In this document: positions 34,781 to 42,757 of the stretch, in pieces
Layout: each line of letters opens with the position of its first letter
How positions within the stretch are numbered: position 1 is the first letter of the stretch
Source: Solirubrobacter deserti
GTDB lineage: Bacteria; Actinomycetota; Thermoleophilia; Solirubrobacterales; Solirubrobacteraceae
DNA length: 64,000 nt
Assembly (NCBI RefSeq): GCF_027587175.1
Contig: NZ_JAPCID010000002.1
Span: forward strand, 124,001 to 188,000
Direction: 5' to 3'
Position numbers and translations under genes: made by a program
Notes under the pieces: generated by a model
The model's database searches: none
What the model saw: only the letters and a program-made list of their open reading frames with translations
What the model was told of the DNA's origin: nothing

Positions 34781-36360
34781 ATGAGCCCGACTTCCGCGCC
34801 CTCTTCGAGCACGCGCCGGTCCCGCTGCTCGTCCTGGACCCCGGTCTGACGATCGTAGGGGTCACGCGGGCGTACCTGGACGCGACGATGACCGAGCGCG
34901 AGGCGATCGTGGGGCGTGGCCTGTTCGACGTGTTCCCGGACAACCCGGACGACGGGGCCGCGACCGGCGAGGCGAACCTCGGCGCGTCGCTCCGGCGCGT
35001 CATCGACACCGGCAAGCCGCACACGATGGCGACGCAGAAGTACGACATCCGAAGCCCGGACGGCTCGTTCGAGGCCCGCTACTGGTCCCCCGTGAACTCG
35101 CCGGTGTTCGACGCGGCGGGGCAGCTCGCGTACATCATCCACCGCGTCGAGGACGTCAGCGAGCTCGTGCACGTCAACGAGCAACTGCGCGCGGCGAGCA
35201 CGGCCAAGGACGAGTTCCTGTCGCGCATGAGCCACGAGCTGCGCACGCCGCTGACGGCCGTGAGCGGCTTCAGCGAGCTGCTGGCGCTGGCCGAGCTCGA
35301 GCCGCGCCAGCGCGAGTGGGCCGGGCTGATCCGCTCGGCGAGCCAGCACCTGAGCCGGTTGATCGACGACGTGCTCGACATCTCGCGGATCGCGGCCGGC
35401 CGGATGTCGCTGTCGCTGGAGCCGGTCGCGCTCGGCCCGCTGCTCCACGACGTGCTCGAGCTGCTGCGCCCGCTCGCGGGCCGTGACGACATCACGCTCG
35501 AGCCGGTCACCTCGCCCGGCGGCCACGGCTACGCGTTCGCCGACAGCCGGCGGCTCAAGCAGGTGCTGATCAACCTGGTGGTCAACGCGATCAAGTACAA
35601 CCGCCACGGCGGCACGGTGCACATCGCGATCGGGCCGGGCAACGCCGACGCGGAGCTCGTCCGCATCGAGGTGCGCGACACCGGCCACGGGATCGAGCCG
35701 GAGGCGCGGGCCAAGCTGTTCGTCCCGTTCGAGCGGCTGGGCGCGGCCGAGTCCGGCATCGACGGCATCGGGCTCGGCCTCGCGCTCTCGCGCAACCTCG
35801 TGGAGGCGATGCAGGGCGAGATCGGCGTCGAGAGCGTGGCCGGCGAGGGGTCGACATTCTGGATCGAGCTCGCGCGCGGGGACGAGGTCACGATCGCCGA
35901 CGCGACCGACGGCGGCGCGCTGGTCACCGACCTCGAGTACGACGGCGAGCGGCGCGTGCTCTACGTCGAGGACACGCTGGCGAACATCCGCCTGATCGAG
36001 GCGATCCTGCAGGCGCGGCCGAGCGTGTCGCTGCTGCCCGCGATGCAGGGCCGGCTCGGGCTCGAGCTCGCCCGCGAGCACCTGCCGGACCTGATCCTGC
36101 TCGACATCCACCTCCCGGACCTGGACGGCGATGAGGTGCTGGCGCGGCTGAAGGCCGACCCGGCGACGCGGCAGATCCCGGTGGTCGTGCTGAGCGCGGA
36201 TGCGACCAAGTCCCAGACCAAGCGGCTGCTCGACGCCGGCGCGGCCGCGTACCTGACCAAGCCGATCCAGGTCGCGCGGCTGCTGGAGACGCTCGACGCG
36301 CACCTCGTCACAAATCCGGACGGCCGGGCCAAGTTGCCCGTGAATGGATCGCAGCGATGA
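34781..36360 (+). CDS. PAS-HisKA-HATPase-receiver hybrid histidine kinase, frame break near start
   Basis: A soluble hybrid kinase of about 526 residues after repair. PAS homology begins PDFRALFEHAPVPLLVLDPG, but that frame has no ATG, GTG or TTG before it and meets a stop at 34759. Adding one C to the CCC at 34786-34788 joins it to the ATG at 34781 (MSPDFRALFEH), so a one-base deletion is likely. Without it the first ATG is at 34888, inside the PAS domain. Downstream the gene is intact: the H-box is LSRMSHELRTPLTA, then DTGHGIEP, GIGLGLAL and a receiver with ILLDIHLPD and LTKPI. It overlaps the sigma-factor gene by 17 bases. Confidence 0.85.
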
Positions 36361-36898
36361 GCAGTTGCTCGCCGAGAGCGGGCGTGATCGAGCGGCGTTC
36401 GGCGTCTTCTACGAGCGCCACGAACGCGCGGTGCTGGGCTTCTTCGGGGCGGTCACCCGCCGCCCCGAGCTGGCCGCGGACCTGACCGCGGAGACGTTCG
36501 CGGCCGCGCTGGACGGCGTCGACCGGTTCGACCCTGAGCGCGGAACCGCCCGCATGTGGCTGTTCGGGATCGCCCGCAACGTGCTCTCGGGCAGCGCCCG
36601 CCGCGGGCGGGTCGAGACCGCCGCGCGCCGCCGGATCGGCCTCGAGACGCTGGTCCTGGCGCCGTCCCACGTCGAGCTGATCGAGGCGCTGGTGACCGCC
36701 GAGGGCGACGCGATCGTCGAGGCTTGGCTCGCCGAGCTCCCGCCTGACCAGGCCGCCGCCCTGCGCGCCCGCGTGCTCGACGAGCGCGAGTACGCGGACA
36801 TCGCGAGCGACCTGCGCTGCTCGGAGGCCGTCGTCCGCCAGCGCGTGAGCCGCGGCCTCGGCCGCCTCCGCCGGATGCTCGGCGAGGGCGCCCGATGA
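36344..36898 (+). CDS. ECF-type RNA polymerase sigma factor
   Basis: 184 residues with region 2 (FYERHERAVLGFF, LTAETFAAALDGVDRFDPERG, ARMWLFGIARNVL) and region 4 (LPPDQAAALRARVLDEREYADIASDL) joined by a short linker, as in ECF sigma factors. The ATG at 36344 lies within the end of the hybrid kinase gene, and the stop is coupled (ATGA) to the next gene, which encodes a membrane protein likely to be its anti-sigma factor. The regulon is unknown. Confidence 0.9.
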   Translation: MDRSDEQLLAESGRDRAAFGVFYERHERAVLGFFGAVTRRPELAADLTAETFAAALDGVDRFDPERGTARMWLFGIARNVLSGSARRGRVETAARRRIGLETLVLAPSHVELIEALVTAEGDAIVEAWLAELPPDQAAALRARVLDEREYADIASDLRCSEAVVRQRVSRGLGRLRRMLGEGAR

Positions 36899-38367
36899 CG
36901 ATCCTGCCGCACCTGCGCGACGCGCTCGTCCGTGCCGCCGACGCGCGCGCGACCGCGCAGACCGGCGCCGGACGCCCCTCCGGCCCCGCCGACCTCGCCG
37001 CCCCCGGCCGCCCCACCGACCTCGCCGCCCCCGGCCGCCCCACCGACCCCGGCCGCCCCACCGACCTCGCCGCCCCCGGCCGCCCCACCGACCTCGCCGC
37101 CCCCGGGCGCAACGACCTCGCCGCCCCCGGTCGCCGCAACGACCTCGCCGCGCCCGCCCGTGCGCCCCTCCTCCCCCATCTTCGCGACGGGCTGCTCCGC
37201 GCTCGCCGGCCCCGACGGCGTCGGCCCGCGCTCGTCGGGCTCTTCGTCGCCGGCGGCCTCGCCGCGACCGGGGGCGCGCTCGCGGCCACGGGCGTGCTCC
37301 AGCTGCCGCCGGTCGGCGAGCCCGTTCAGCCCAAGCAGGTGCAGCGCGATCCCGCCGTCGGCTCCGGAACCGCCCGGGAAGGCGCGGCGCAGCTGCTGGC
37401 GCTGCGGGTGCCCGACCCGCACGGTGGCCCGCCGTGGGGCATGCGGCTCGTTCCGACCACGCGCGGGATGCTGTGCGTGCAGGTCGGGCGGGTCGTCGGC
37501 GAGCAGCTCGGGCTGCTGGGCCAGGACGGGGTTGCGAACGACGACGGCCGCTTCCACCCACTCCGGAACACGGTCGGCGGCGCGCCCGACACTCCGTGCC
37601 AGCTGCCCGACGGCAACGGCCGCTTCTTCCTGGCCGTCGACAAGCTCAGCTACGCGAGCGGGGAGACGCGCGAGCGCGCGTGCCGCGGCCCGCTCGACGG
37701 CGACCGGGACAAGCCGCGCTGCAACCCGGCCAATGCGCGGCGGATCGCGTTCGGGCTGCTGGGCCCGGAGGCGACGAAGGTCACGTTCACGGACGGCAGC
37801 GCGCAGGTCCCGCTGGCGCCCGACGGCGCGTATCTGTACGTGACCGACCGAGGGACCGACGAGACGGTGACGATGATGGGCGGCGCGCCCACGGCGGGCT
37901 TCCCGGGCGGGGCGATCACGCGCATCGACTACCGCGACGGCACCAGCTGCCCGGTGCCCGGAACGCCGCGGGTCTGCGAGCCGAAGGGGTACGTGGAGCC
38001 CAAGCAGGTCGACGCCGCCTCGCTGCGGCGCCCGCTGCGCGTGACGGCGCGGCGCGAGCGCGGGTTCACGTGGTTCACCGTGCGCTTCCGCGCGCCCGCG
38101 GCGATCACCGGCGCGGGCCAGGAGTACCGCCTCGAGGGCCGGTTCCCGCGCAGCGCCGACAAGCGCTGCCGCAGCGTGGTCATGTTCACCCCGAGCCGGC
38201 GCAACTACGCGCGCGGCGACACGGTGGAGCTCGAGGGCGTCGTCGGCAACCGCTGCCACGGAACCCTGGAGGGGCGGGTGGTGCTCACCGCCGCCACGCG
38301 CGAGGACGGGGAGCTGATCGGCCGCTTCACGCGCCGGGTCGCAGGCGGGCGGAGCGATCGGCCGTGA
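36895..38367 (+). CDS. Putative membrane anti-sigma-type protein with Pro/Ala repeats
   Basis: 490 residues, translationally coupled to the ECF sigma gene. The N-terminus has a short helical segment (LPHLRDALVRAADARA). A low-complexity tandem repeat of DLAAPGRPT (about residues 32-85) follows, then a second copy of the first segment (LLPHLRDGLLRARRPRRRR), a membrane helix (about 112-130) and a 350-residue extracytoplasmic domain with eight or more cysteines. Position and topology suggest it holds and releases the sigma factor, but no standard anti-sigma motif is visible. The 3' end overlaps the convergent small gene by 41 bases. Confidence 0.7.
   Translation: MTILPHLRDALVRAADARATAQTGAGRPSGPADLAAPGRPTDLAAPGRPTDPGRPTDLAAPGRPTDLAAPGRNDLAAPGRRNDLAAPARAPLLPHLRDGLLRARRPRRRRPALVGLFVAGGLAATGGALAATGVLQLPPVGEPVQPKQVQRDPAVGSGTAREGAAQLLALRVPDPHGGPPWGMRLVPTTRGMLCVQVGRVVGEQLGLLGQDGVANDDGRFHPLRNTVGGAPDTPCQLPDGNGRFFLAVDKLSYASGETRERACRGPLDGDRDKPRCNPANARRIAFGLLGPEATKVTFTDGSAQVPLAPDGAYLYVTDRGTDETVTMMGGAPTAGFPGGAITRIDYRDGTSCPVPGTPRVCEPKGYVEPKQVDAASLRRPLRVTARRERGFTWFTVRFRAPAAITGAGQEYRLEGRFPRSADKRCRSVVMFTPSRRNYARGDTVELEGVVGNRCHGTLEGRVVLTAATREDGELIGRFTRRVAGGRSDRP
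36991..37155 (+). repeat. In-frame 27-base tandem repeat (DLAAPGRPT)
   Basis: Unit GACCTCGCCGCCCCCGGCCG plus CCCCACC, encoding DLAAPGRPT. Two full copies, one shortened (P-GRPT) copy, one more full copy and three degenerate copies (ending in GRND or RRND) follow each other. Near identity at the DNA level implies recent expansion, so copy number may vary between strains. Confidence 0.85.
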
Positions 38368-38530
38368 TGTAGTCCGCGCTCGCCATCAGCACGAAGCGCA
38401 GCACGTCGCCGCTCTCGGTGACCACGAGCGCGGTCCGCCCGCCGTCCTCGAGCCGCTCGACCACGCCGGGCTCGGTCGCCCCCAGGTACATGACGGTCAC
38501 ATCCGAGCCCTCGGTCAGCAGCGCGGGCAT
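38327..38530 (-). CDS. Small hypothetical protein after the GAF histidine kinase
   Basis: 67 residues from ATG 38530, starting ten bases after the kinase stop, so probably the second gene of that unit. It has a compact beta-rich pattern (VTVMYLGATEPGVVERL, TALVVTESGDVLRFVLM) like a small SH3-type barrel. There is no Cys, signal or membrane helix. Its 3' end overlaps the convergent anti-sigma-type gene by 41 bases. It shows the regular GC3 pattern of a coding sequence. Function unknown. Confidence 0.55.
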   Translation of the reverse strand: MPALLTEGSDVTVMYLGATEPGVVERLEDGGRTALVVTESGDVLRFVLMASADYITADRSARLRPGA

Positions 38531-38539
38531 GAGCGAACG

Positions 38540-40018
38540 CTAGCGCCGCGGAATCCGCGCGCGCAGCTCGGTGCCGGCGCCCGGCGAGGTCTGCAGCTCG
38601 AGCGCGCCGTCGACGAGCGCGAGCCGCTCACGCATCCCGATCAGCCCGAAGCCGCTCGACTGCTGCTGGGGGTCGAAGCCCGTGCCGTCGTCGCGCACCA
38701 CCAGCGCGATCTCGCCCCCGCGCGCCTCGACCTGCACGGCCACGCGCTGCGCGCGAGCATGCTTGGTGATGTTGGTCAGCGCCTCCTGCACGAGCCGGTA
38801 GACCGTCGACTCGATCTCGGGATCCAAGCGCGTGTCGGTGACGTCGAGGTCGACCTCGATGTCGGTCTGGCGCTCGAAGCGCGCCGCCAGCGACTCCAGC
38901 GCGGGCTTGATGCCGAGCTCGTCGAGCGCGGCGGGTCGCAGCTCGGTGATCAACGAGCGCAGGTCGCCGATCGCGGTCGTGATCTGCTCCAGCGCGTCCT
39001 CGATCGCGGCCCCGATGCGGGCGGCGTCGCCTCTGCGGCGCGCGCCCGAGAGCAACATGCGCAGGCCGGCGAGCTGCTGGAGCGTGTCGTCGTGCAGCTC
39101 CCGGGCCCAGCGGGTGCGCTCGGCCTCGGACGCCTCGATGCTGCGCCGCAACGCCTCCTCGCTCGCGTTCTGCGCGGTGGCCACGGCCGTCGCGGCGCTG
39201 GCCGCGAACGCCTGCAGCAGACGCTCGTCCTCCTCGTTGAACGGACGGTCGCCGTGCAGGCGGTCGATCACGGTGAGCGTGCCGACCGTGCGATGGCGGA
39301 AGATCATCGGCGCGTCGATCCGGTCGCCGCGGCCGTCGGTCTCCTCCCCCGCCCGCGCCGCCAGCACGTGATGCTCGCCGAGCGCGATCTCCGCCGCCCG
39401 CGCGTCCAGCAGCGCGCGCGAGCGCTTGACCACGAGCTCCAGGACCCGGTCGAGGTCGGTCATGCCGCCGAGCGCGCGGCTGATCTCGGTCGTCGTCTCC
39501 AAACCGCGCATCGTGCGCTCGAGCTCGTCCCGGCGCTCGCGGACGGTGCGGTACAGGCGCGCGTTGCGGATCGCGATCGCCGCCCAGTCGGCGAGCACGA
39601 CCACGGTCTCCTCATCCTCCTCGGCCGTGAACTCGCCCGCGTCCTTCTCCGTCAGGTACAGGTTGCCCCACGGCTGGCCGTCGATGATCAGTGGGACGCC
39701 CAGGAACGTCGTCATCTCCGGATGCGCGAGCGGGAACCCGTAGGACTGCGGGTGCGCGCCGACGTCCGGCAACCGCAGCGGCCGGGGATCGCTGATGAGG
39801 ACGCCGAGCACGCCGCGCCCGCGCGGAAGGTCCCCGATCGCGCGGTGGACGTCCGGGTCGATGCCCGCGGTGAGAAAGCGCTCGAGCCGCTCGCGGCGCT
39901 CGTCCAGCAAGCCGATCGCGGCGTAGCGCGCGTGCGTGAGCTCGCGCGCCACCTCGAGCAGCCGCTGCAGGACGGCCTCCGGGTCGAGCTCGGTCACGAG
40001 CGACCGCCCGACGTCCAC
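38540..40018 (-). CDS. Two-GAF-domain histidine kinase (DevS/NarX-like HisKA_3)
   Basis: 492 residues from GTG 40018 with GAGG just upstream; a stop lies close before it in frame. GAF 1 covers about residues 15-160 (ARYAAIGLLDERRERLERFLTAGI, TFLGVPLIIDGQPWGNLYLTEK) and GAF 2 about 185-290. The dimerisation/phospho-acceptor segment is RWARELHDDTLQQLAGLRMLL (HisKA_3), and the ATPase has VRDDGTGFDP and GFGLIGMRERL. GAF 1 closely follows the redox/gas-sensing DevS/DosT pattern, so it could bind heme. No response regulator is adjacent. Confidence 0.9.
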   Translation of the reverse strand: MDVGRSLVTELDPEAVLQRLLEVARELTHARYAAIGLLDERRERLERFLTAGIDPDVHRAIGDLPRGRGVLGVLISDPRPLRLPDVGAHPQSYGFPLAHPEMTTFLGVPLIIDGQPWGNLYLTEKDAGEFTAEEDEETVVVLADWAAIAIRNARLYRTVRERRDELERTMRGLETTTEISRALGGMTDLDRVLELVVKRSRALLDARAAEIALGEHHVLAARAGEETDGRGDRIDAPMIFRHRTVGTLTVIDRLHGDRPFNEEDERLLQAFAASAATAVATAQNASEEALRRSIEASEAERTRWARELHDDTLQQLAGLRMLLSGARRRGDAARIGAAIEDALEQITTAIGDLRSLITELRPAALDELGIKPALESLAARFERQTDIEVDLDVTDTRLDPEIESTVYRLVQEALTNITKHARAQRVAVQVEARGGEIALVVRDDGTGFDPQQQSSGFGLIGMRERLALVDGALELQTSPGAGTELRARIPRR

Positions 40019-40071
40019 CAGCCTCGCCAGACGGTGTTAATCTACACGCTCGAGCACAAGCTCGTCGAGCT

Positions 40072-40085
40072 GTAGTTTCCACGGA
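40072..40085 (+). promoter_or_regulatory. GTAGTTTCCACGGA motif, second copy
   Basis: One mismatch from the motif at 8323-8336. It lies upstream of the universal stress protein remnant and may be a leftover of that gene's promoter or operator. Confidence 0.3.
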
Positions 40086-40119
40086 CCCGGACCGCGGCCG
40101 ACCACGGTTTCCGCCCCTC

Positions 40120-40453
40120 GTGGTCGCCGCGATCGATCACGACCCCGCCGCCGGTGAGCTCACCGTCCGGCGCATGACACGGCTGCTCGAACCTGGTCTC
40201 GATGCGGACCCCGCTCGAGGACGCCGCCGCCCGCGCGCAGACCGCCGTCCTGGACGGCCGGCCGTGGGCCGCGCTCGCCGCTCACCGCGACCAGCTCGAC
40301 CTGTTGCTGGTCGGCTCGCGCGGCTACGGACCGCTGCGCGCGGTGCTCACCGGCGGGACGAGCGGTCCGCTGATCCACCACGCTCACTGCCCCGTACTGG
40401 TACTGCCTCGAGCGTTGACGTGCCCCTTCACACGGGCGCGGAGGCGTTGCTAG
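40120..40453 (+). pseudogene. Universal stress protein remnant (C-terminal half)
   Basis: From 40202 an open frame encodes LDLLLVGSRGYGPLRAVLTGGTSGPLIHHAHCPVLVLPRA, split here only by description; this is the ATP-binding GxxG/S region and last strand of UspA-type proteins. The first half of the fold (about 70 residues with the ATP-binding Asp) is absent. A short stretch in another frame from about 40120 (VVAAIDHDPAAGELTV) looks like the beginning of such a protein, so an internal deletion and frameshift are likely. I treat it as a decayed gene. It sits near a Crp-like regulator and GAF-ANTAR gene. Confidence 0.55.
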
Positions 40454-40520
40454 GGTGAATTGCCGGTTCGCCTTGACCCCGCAACCGGTCCTCGTACCGA
40501 CGAACTGACGCAGGGGTCAA

Positions 40521-41291
40521 TTGCTTCAACCCGCCGCACCCACCGCCGCCACATCACGGCCGCGGCTCCTGCTGCTGGAAGCCGACCCGGAGCTGGGCAT
40601 GCTGCTCGACGCCGAGTCCTTCTCGCGAGCTCGCGCATCGCTGACGACCACTTCGGCCCCGCTCACCACGGGCCCGTGGGAGGTCGGCCGCCTGCGCGAC
40701 GCCTCCCCCGCCAACGCGGGCCTGCTGATCCTCAGCGGCGTGGTCGCGCGCGAGGTCGCGCTCGCCGGTGACGTGAGCAGCGAACTGCTGGGCGCCGGTG
40801 ACCTGATCCGCCCGTGGGCGGACGGCGAGACCCGGCTCGTCGAGGCCGACGTGCGCTGGAACGTCCTCGCCACCGGCCGGGTCGCGCTGCTCGACAGCTC
40901 GTTCATGGCCCGCGCCGCCGCCTACCCCGGGGTCGCCGCGATGCTGATGGAGCGCATCGAGGCGCGCGCACACCGGCTCGCGACGGTCAAGGCGATTGCG
41001 CAGCTCACACGCGTGGACGAGCGCCTGGTCGCCGTCATCCGCCACTTCTGCGAGCGCTGGGGCCGCGTCACCGGGGACGGCATCCTGCTCCCGCTGTGCC
41101 TGAGCCACCGCATGCTCGGCGAGCTCGTCGGCGCTCGGCGCCCGTCCGTCTCCACCGCCGCCGCGGCGCTCGAGCGCGCGGGCCGGCTGATCCGCCGGCC
41201 CGACGGCACCTGGCTCGTGCGCGACGACGAGACCGTGCCGCGCCCGGCGCCGGACAGCGTCGCGCAGCGCCGCCGACTGCTCGCCGTCTAG
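40521..41291 (+). CDS. Crp/Fnr-type transcriptional regulator
   Basis: 256 residues from TTG 40521. The N-terminal domain has a degenerate cyclic-nucleotide-binding-like barrel (AGDVSSELLGAGDLIRPW, RVALLDSSFM) without the phosphate-binding RxS motif, so cAMP binding is doubtful. The C-terminal winged helix has LPLCLSHRMLGELVGARRPSVSTAAAALERAG, typical of the HTH_Crp_2 group. No FeS-type cysteine cluster is present. It precedes a GAF-ANTAR gene by 11 bases and may be co-transcribed with it. Confidence 0.85.
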   Translation: MLQPAAPTAATSRPRLLLLEADPELGMLLDAESFSRARASLTTTSAPLTTGPWEVGRLRDASPANAGLLILSGVVAREVALAGDVSSELLGAGDLIRPWADGETRLVEADVRWNVLATGRVALLDSSFMARAAAYPGVAAMLMERIEARAHRLATVKAIAQLTRVDERLVAVIRHFCERWGRVTGDGILLPLCLSHRMLGELVGARRPSVSTAAAALERAGRLIRRPDGTWLVRDDETVPRPAPDSVAQRRRLLAV

Positions 41292-41302
41292 AACCACCTA
41301 GG

Positions 41303-42016
41303 ATGCTGGCCGTGGAAACGGCCGCTGAACTTCATCGAACGCTGAGGGAGCTGGAAGAGCTCGAGGGTGAGACCCCCATTCTCGAGGCCATCCAGCAGGC
41401 GGTCAATTCCGCCGCCGCCCTGTTCAACGTCGCGGGCTGCGGCGTGATGTTCCTCGACGCCGGCCAGGTCCTGCACTACGCCGCCTCCAGCGACGGGCAC
41501 GGACGCGAGCTCGAGCGGGCGCAGGTCCGGGCGGGCACGGGGCCGTGCGTGCAGTCGCTGGTCACCGACCACATCGTCAAGACCGAGGACGTCACGGCCG
41601 ACGAGCGCTGGCCCGAGATCCACGAGGACCTGAGTGCGACCCGCGTGCGCGGGGTTCTCGGGGTGCCGCTCCACATCGGCGGCGCTGTCGCCGGCTCGCT
41701 CGACGCCTACTGCGACTCGCCCCACCGCTGGGACGACCACGAGGTCGAAGGCCTGCTGGCCTACGCCGCCCTGATCGAGCGCCTGCTGCTGACGGCCATG
41801 CGCGCGCAGCGCAACGAGAAGACCGTCAAGCAGCTCGAGCACGCGCTCGAGCACCGCGTCGTGATCGAGCGGGCCGTCGGCGTGCTGATGGAACGCCACC
41901 GGCTCGACCAGCTCGCCGCGTTCGAGCGGCTGCGCTCCGCCGCGCGTGATTCACGCCGCCGGGCGGCCGACGTCGCGGCCGACATCCTCGCCAGTGTGTC
42001 ACCCGGCGAACAGTGA
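41303..42016 (+). CDS. GAF and ANTAR domain antitermination regulator
   Basis: 237 residues from ATG 41303. The GAF domain (about 20-150) has GTGPCVQSLVTDHIVKTEDV and RGVLGVPLHIGGAVAGSLDAY. The ANTAR domain (about 165-225) has HRVVIERAVGVLMERHRLDQLAAFERLR, the three-helix RNA-binding motif. Such proteins bind two-hairpin targets in nascent RNA to prevent termination, often in stress responses. I see no candidate double hairpin close by. It follows the Crp-like gene directly. Confidence 0.9.
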   Translation: MLAVETAAELHRTLRELEELEGETPILEAIQQAVNSAAALFNVAGCGVMFLDAGQVLHYAASSDGHGRELERAQVRAGTGPCVQSLVTDHIVKTEDVTADERWPEIHEDLSATRVRGVLGVPLHIGGAVAGSLDAYCDSPHRWDDHEVEGLLAYAALIERLLLTAMRAQRNEKTVKQLEHALEHRVVIERAVGVLMERHRLDQLAAFERLRSAARDSRRRAADVAADILASVSPGEQ

Positions 42017-42239
42017 GCGTACTCGCGTTTGCTCAAGAGCCCTGAGGGGGATGACGACGGCGCGTCCGCGTGCCGCCGGCCTCCCGTCACCGCCTCTGCG
42101 AACGGGCTTCCCGACGAGTCTGACCCACTCGCTTCCGAGCGGCCCGCGGACGCGCCGGCTTGTCGTGGAGCCTCTCCCGCCCCGGTACGGGCACCCCCAT
42201 CGCAGGGTCCCGCGGCGCGCCCGTAGGCTCACCCGACCC
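42017..42239. other. 223-base intergenic region, the longest in the window
   Basis: No gene seen on either strand. A TAGGCT hexamer at 42224-42229 lies 10 bases before the next ATG and may be its -10 element. No strong hairpin with a T-run was found. Confidence 0.5.
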
Positions 42240-42611
42240 ATGCGCCGCCTCCTCCCCGCTCTCGCCGCCCTGTCGCTCCTCGCCGCCGCTCCCGCCGCCG
42301 CCGAGGCCAAGCCGCGCTCGTGCTCCTCCGCCGACCTGCGCTACGCGTTCGAGCCCGGCGGGCCGAAGACCTTCGGCGTCTTCAAGCTCAAGGCCACCGG
42401 CGCCTCGTGTCTGGCCGCCCATCACGCCGCCCACGCGTGGATGGCGGAGTTCGAGGCGTCGCTGCGCGGCGACGGCGACCTCGTGATGCCGCGCACGGCG
42501 GGCGGCTACCGGTGGCGCGAGCTGCGGCCCAACGCCGCGCAGACCTATCGCCTGCGCGGCACCAAGGGCTCGCGCGTGGTCACGTTCGACTACGTCGTGC
42601 CGAACGGCTGA
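42240..42611 (+). CDS. Small secreted protein of unknown function
   Basis: 123 residues from ATG 42240 with a classical signal peptide (RRLLPALAALSLLAAAPAAAEA). The mature part is about 100 residues with two cysteines (near 28 and 57) that could form a disulfide, and a C-terminal beta pattern (AQTYRLRGTKGSRVVTFDYVV). Similar small exported proteins with a CxxADLRY start and LKATGxSC are common in this group of actinobacteria, but I know no function. The last part of the downstream gap holds long inverted repeats that may end its transcript. Confidence 0.75.
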   Translation: MRRLLPALAALSLLAAAPAAAEAKPRSCSSADLRYAFEPGGPKTFGVFKLKATGASCLAAHHAAHAWMAEFEASLRGDGDLVMPRTAGGYRWRELRPNAAQTYRLRGTKGSRVVTFDYVVPNG

Positions 42612-42742
42612 CCGGCGACCGGGGGTACGCGCGATCGCCGGCGCCGGCTGGGGCCGCACGGTGACCGGAAGTGTGCTGTGGCCCATGACCGGTCGCCGGG
42701 TGGCGCCAGGCGGTGATCGGCGGCCGCCGGAATCGTGCGTAC
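42612..42742. repeat. Two interleaved inverted repeats between convergent genes
   Basis: CCGGCGACCGG (42612-42622) pairs exactly with CCGGTCGCCGG (42689-42699). GTACGCGCGAT (42625-42635) pairs at 10 of 11 positions with ATCGTGCGTAC (42732-42742). The order A-B-A'-B' would allow a pseudoknot-like RNA. The simplest use is transcription termination between convergent genes. Confidence 0.45.
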
Positions 42743-42757
42743 TCCCGGGAGCCGGTC

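Noticed and set aside
36991-37155. CRISPR-like array
   Set aside because: The repeats are contiguous, in frame and encode DLAAPGRPT; there are no spacers.
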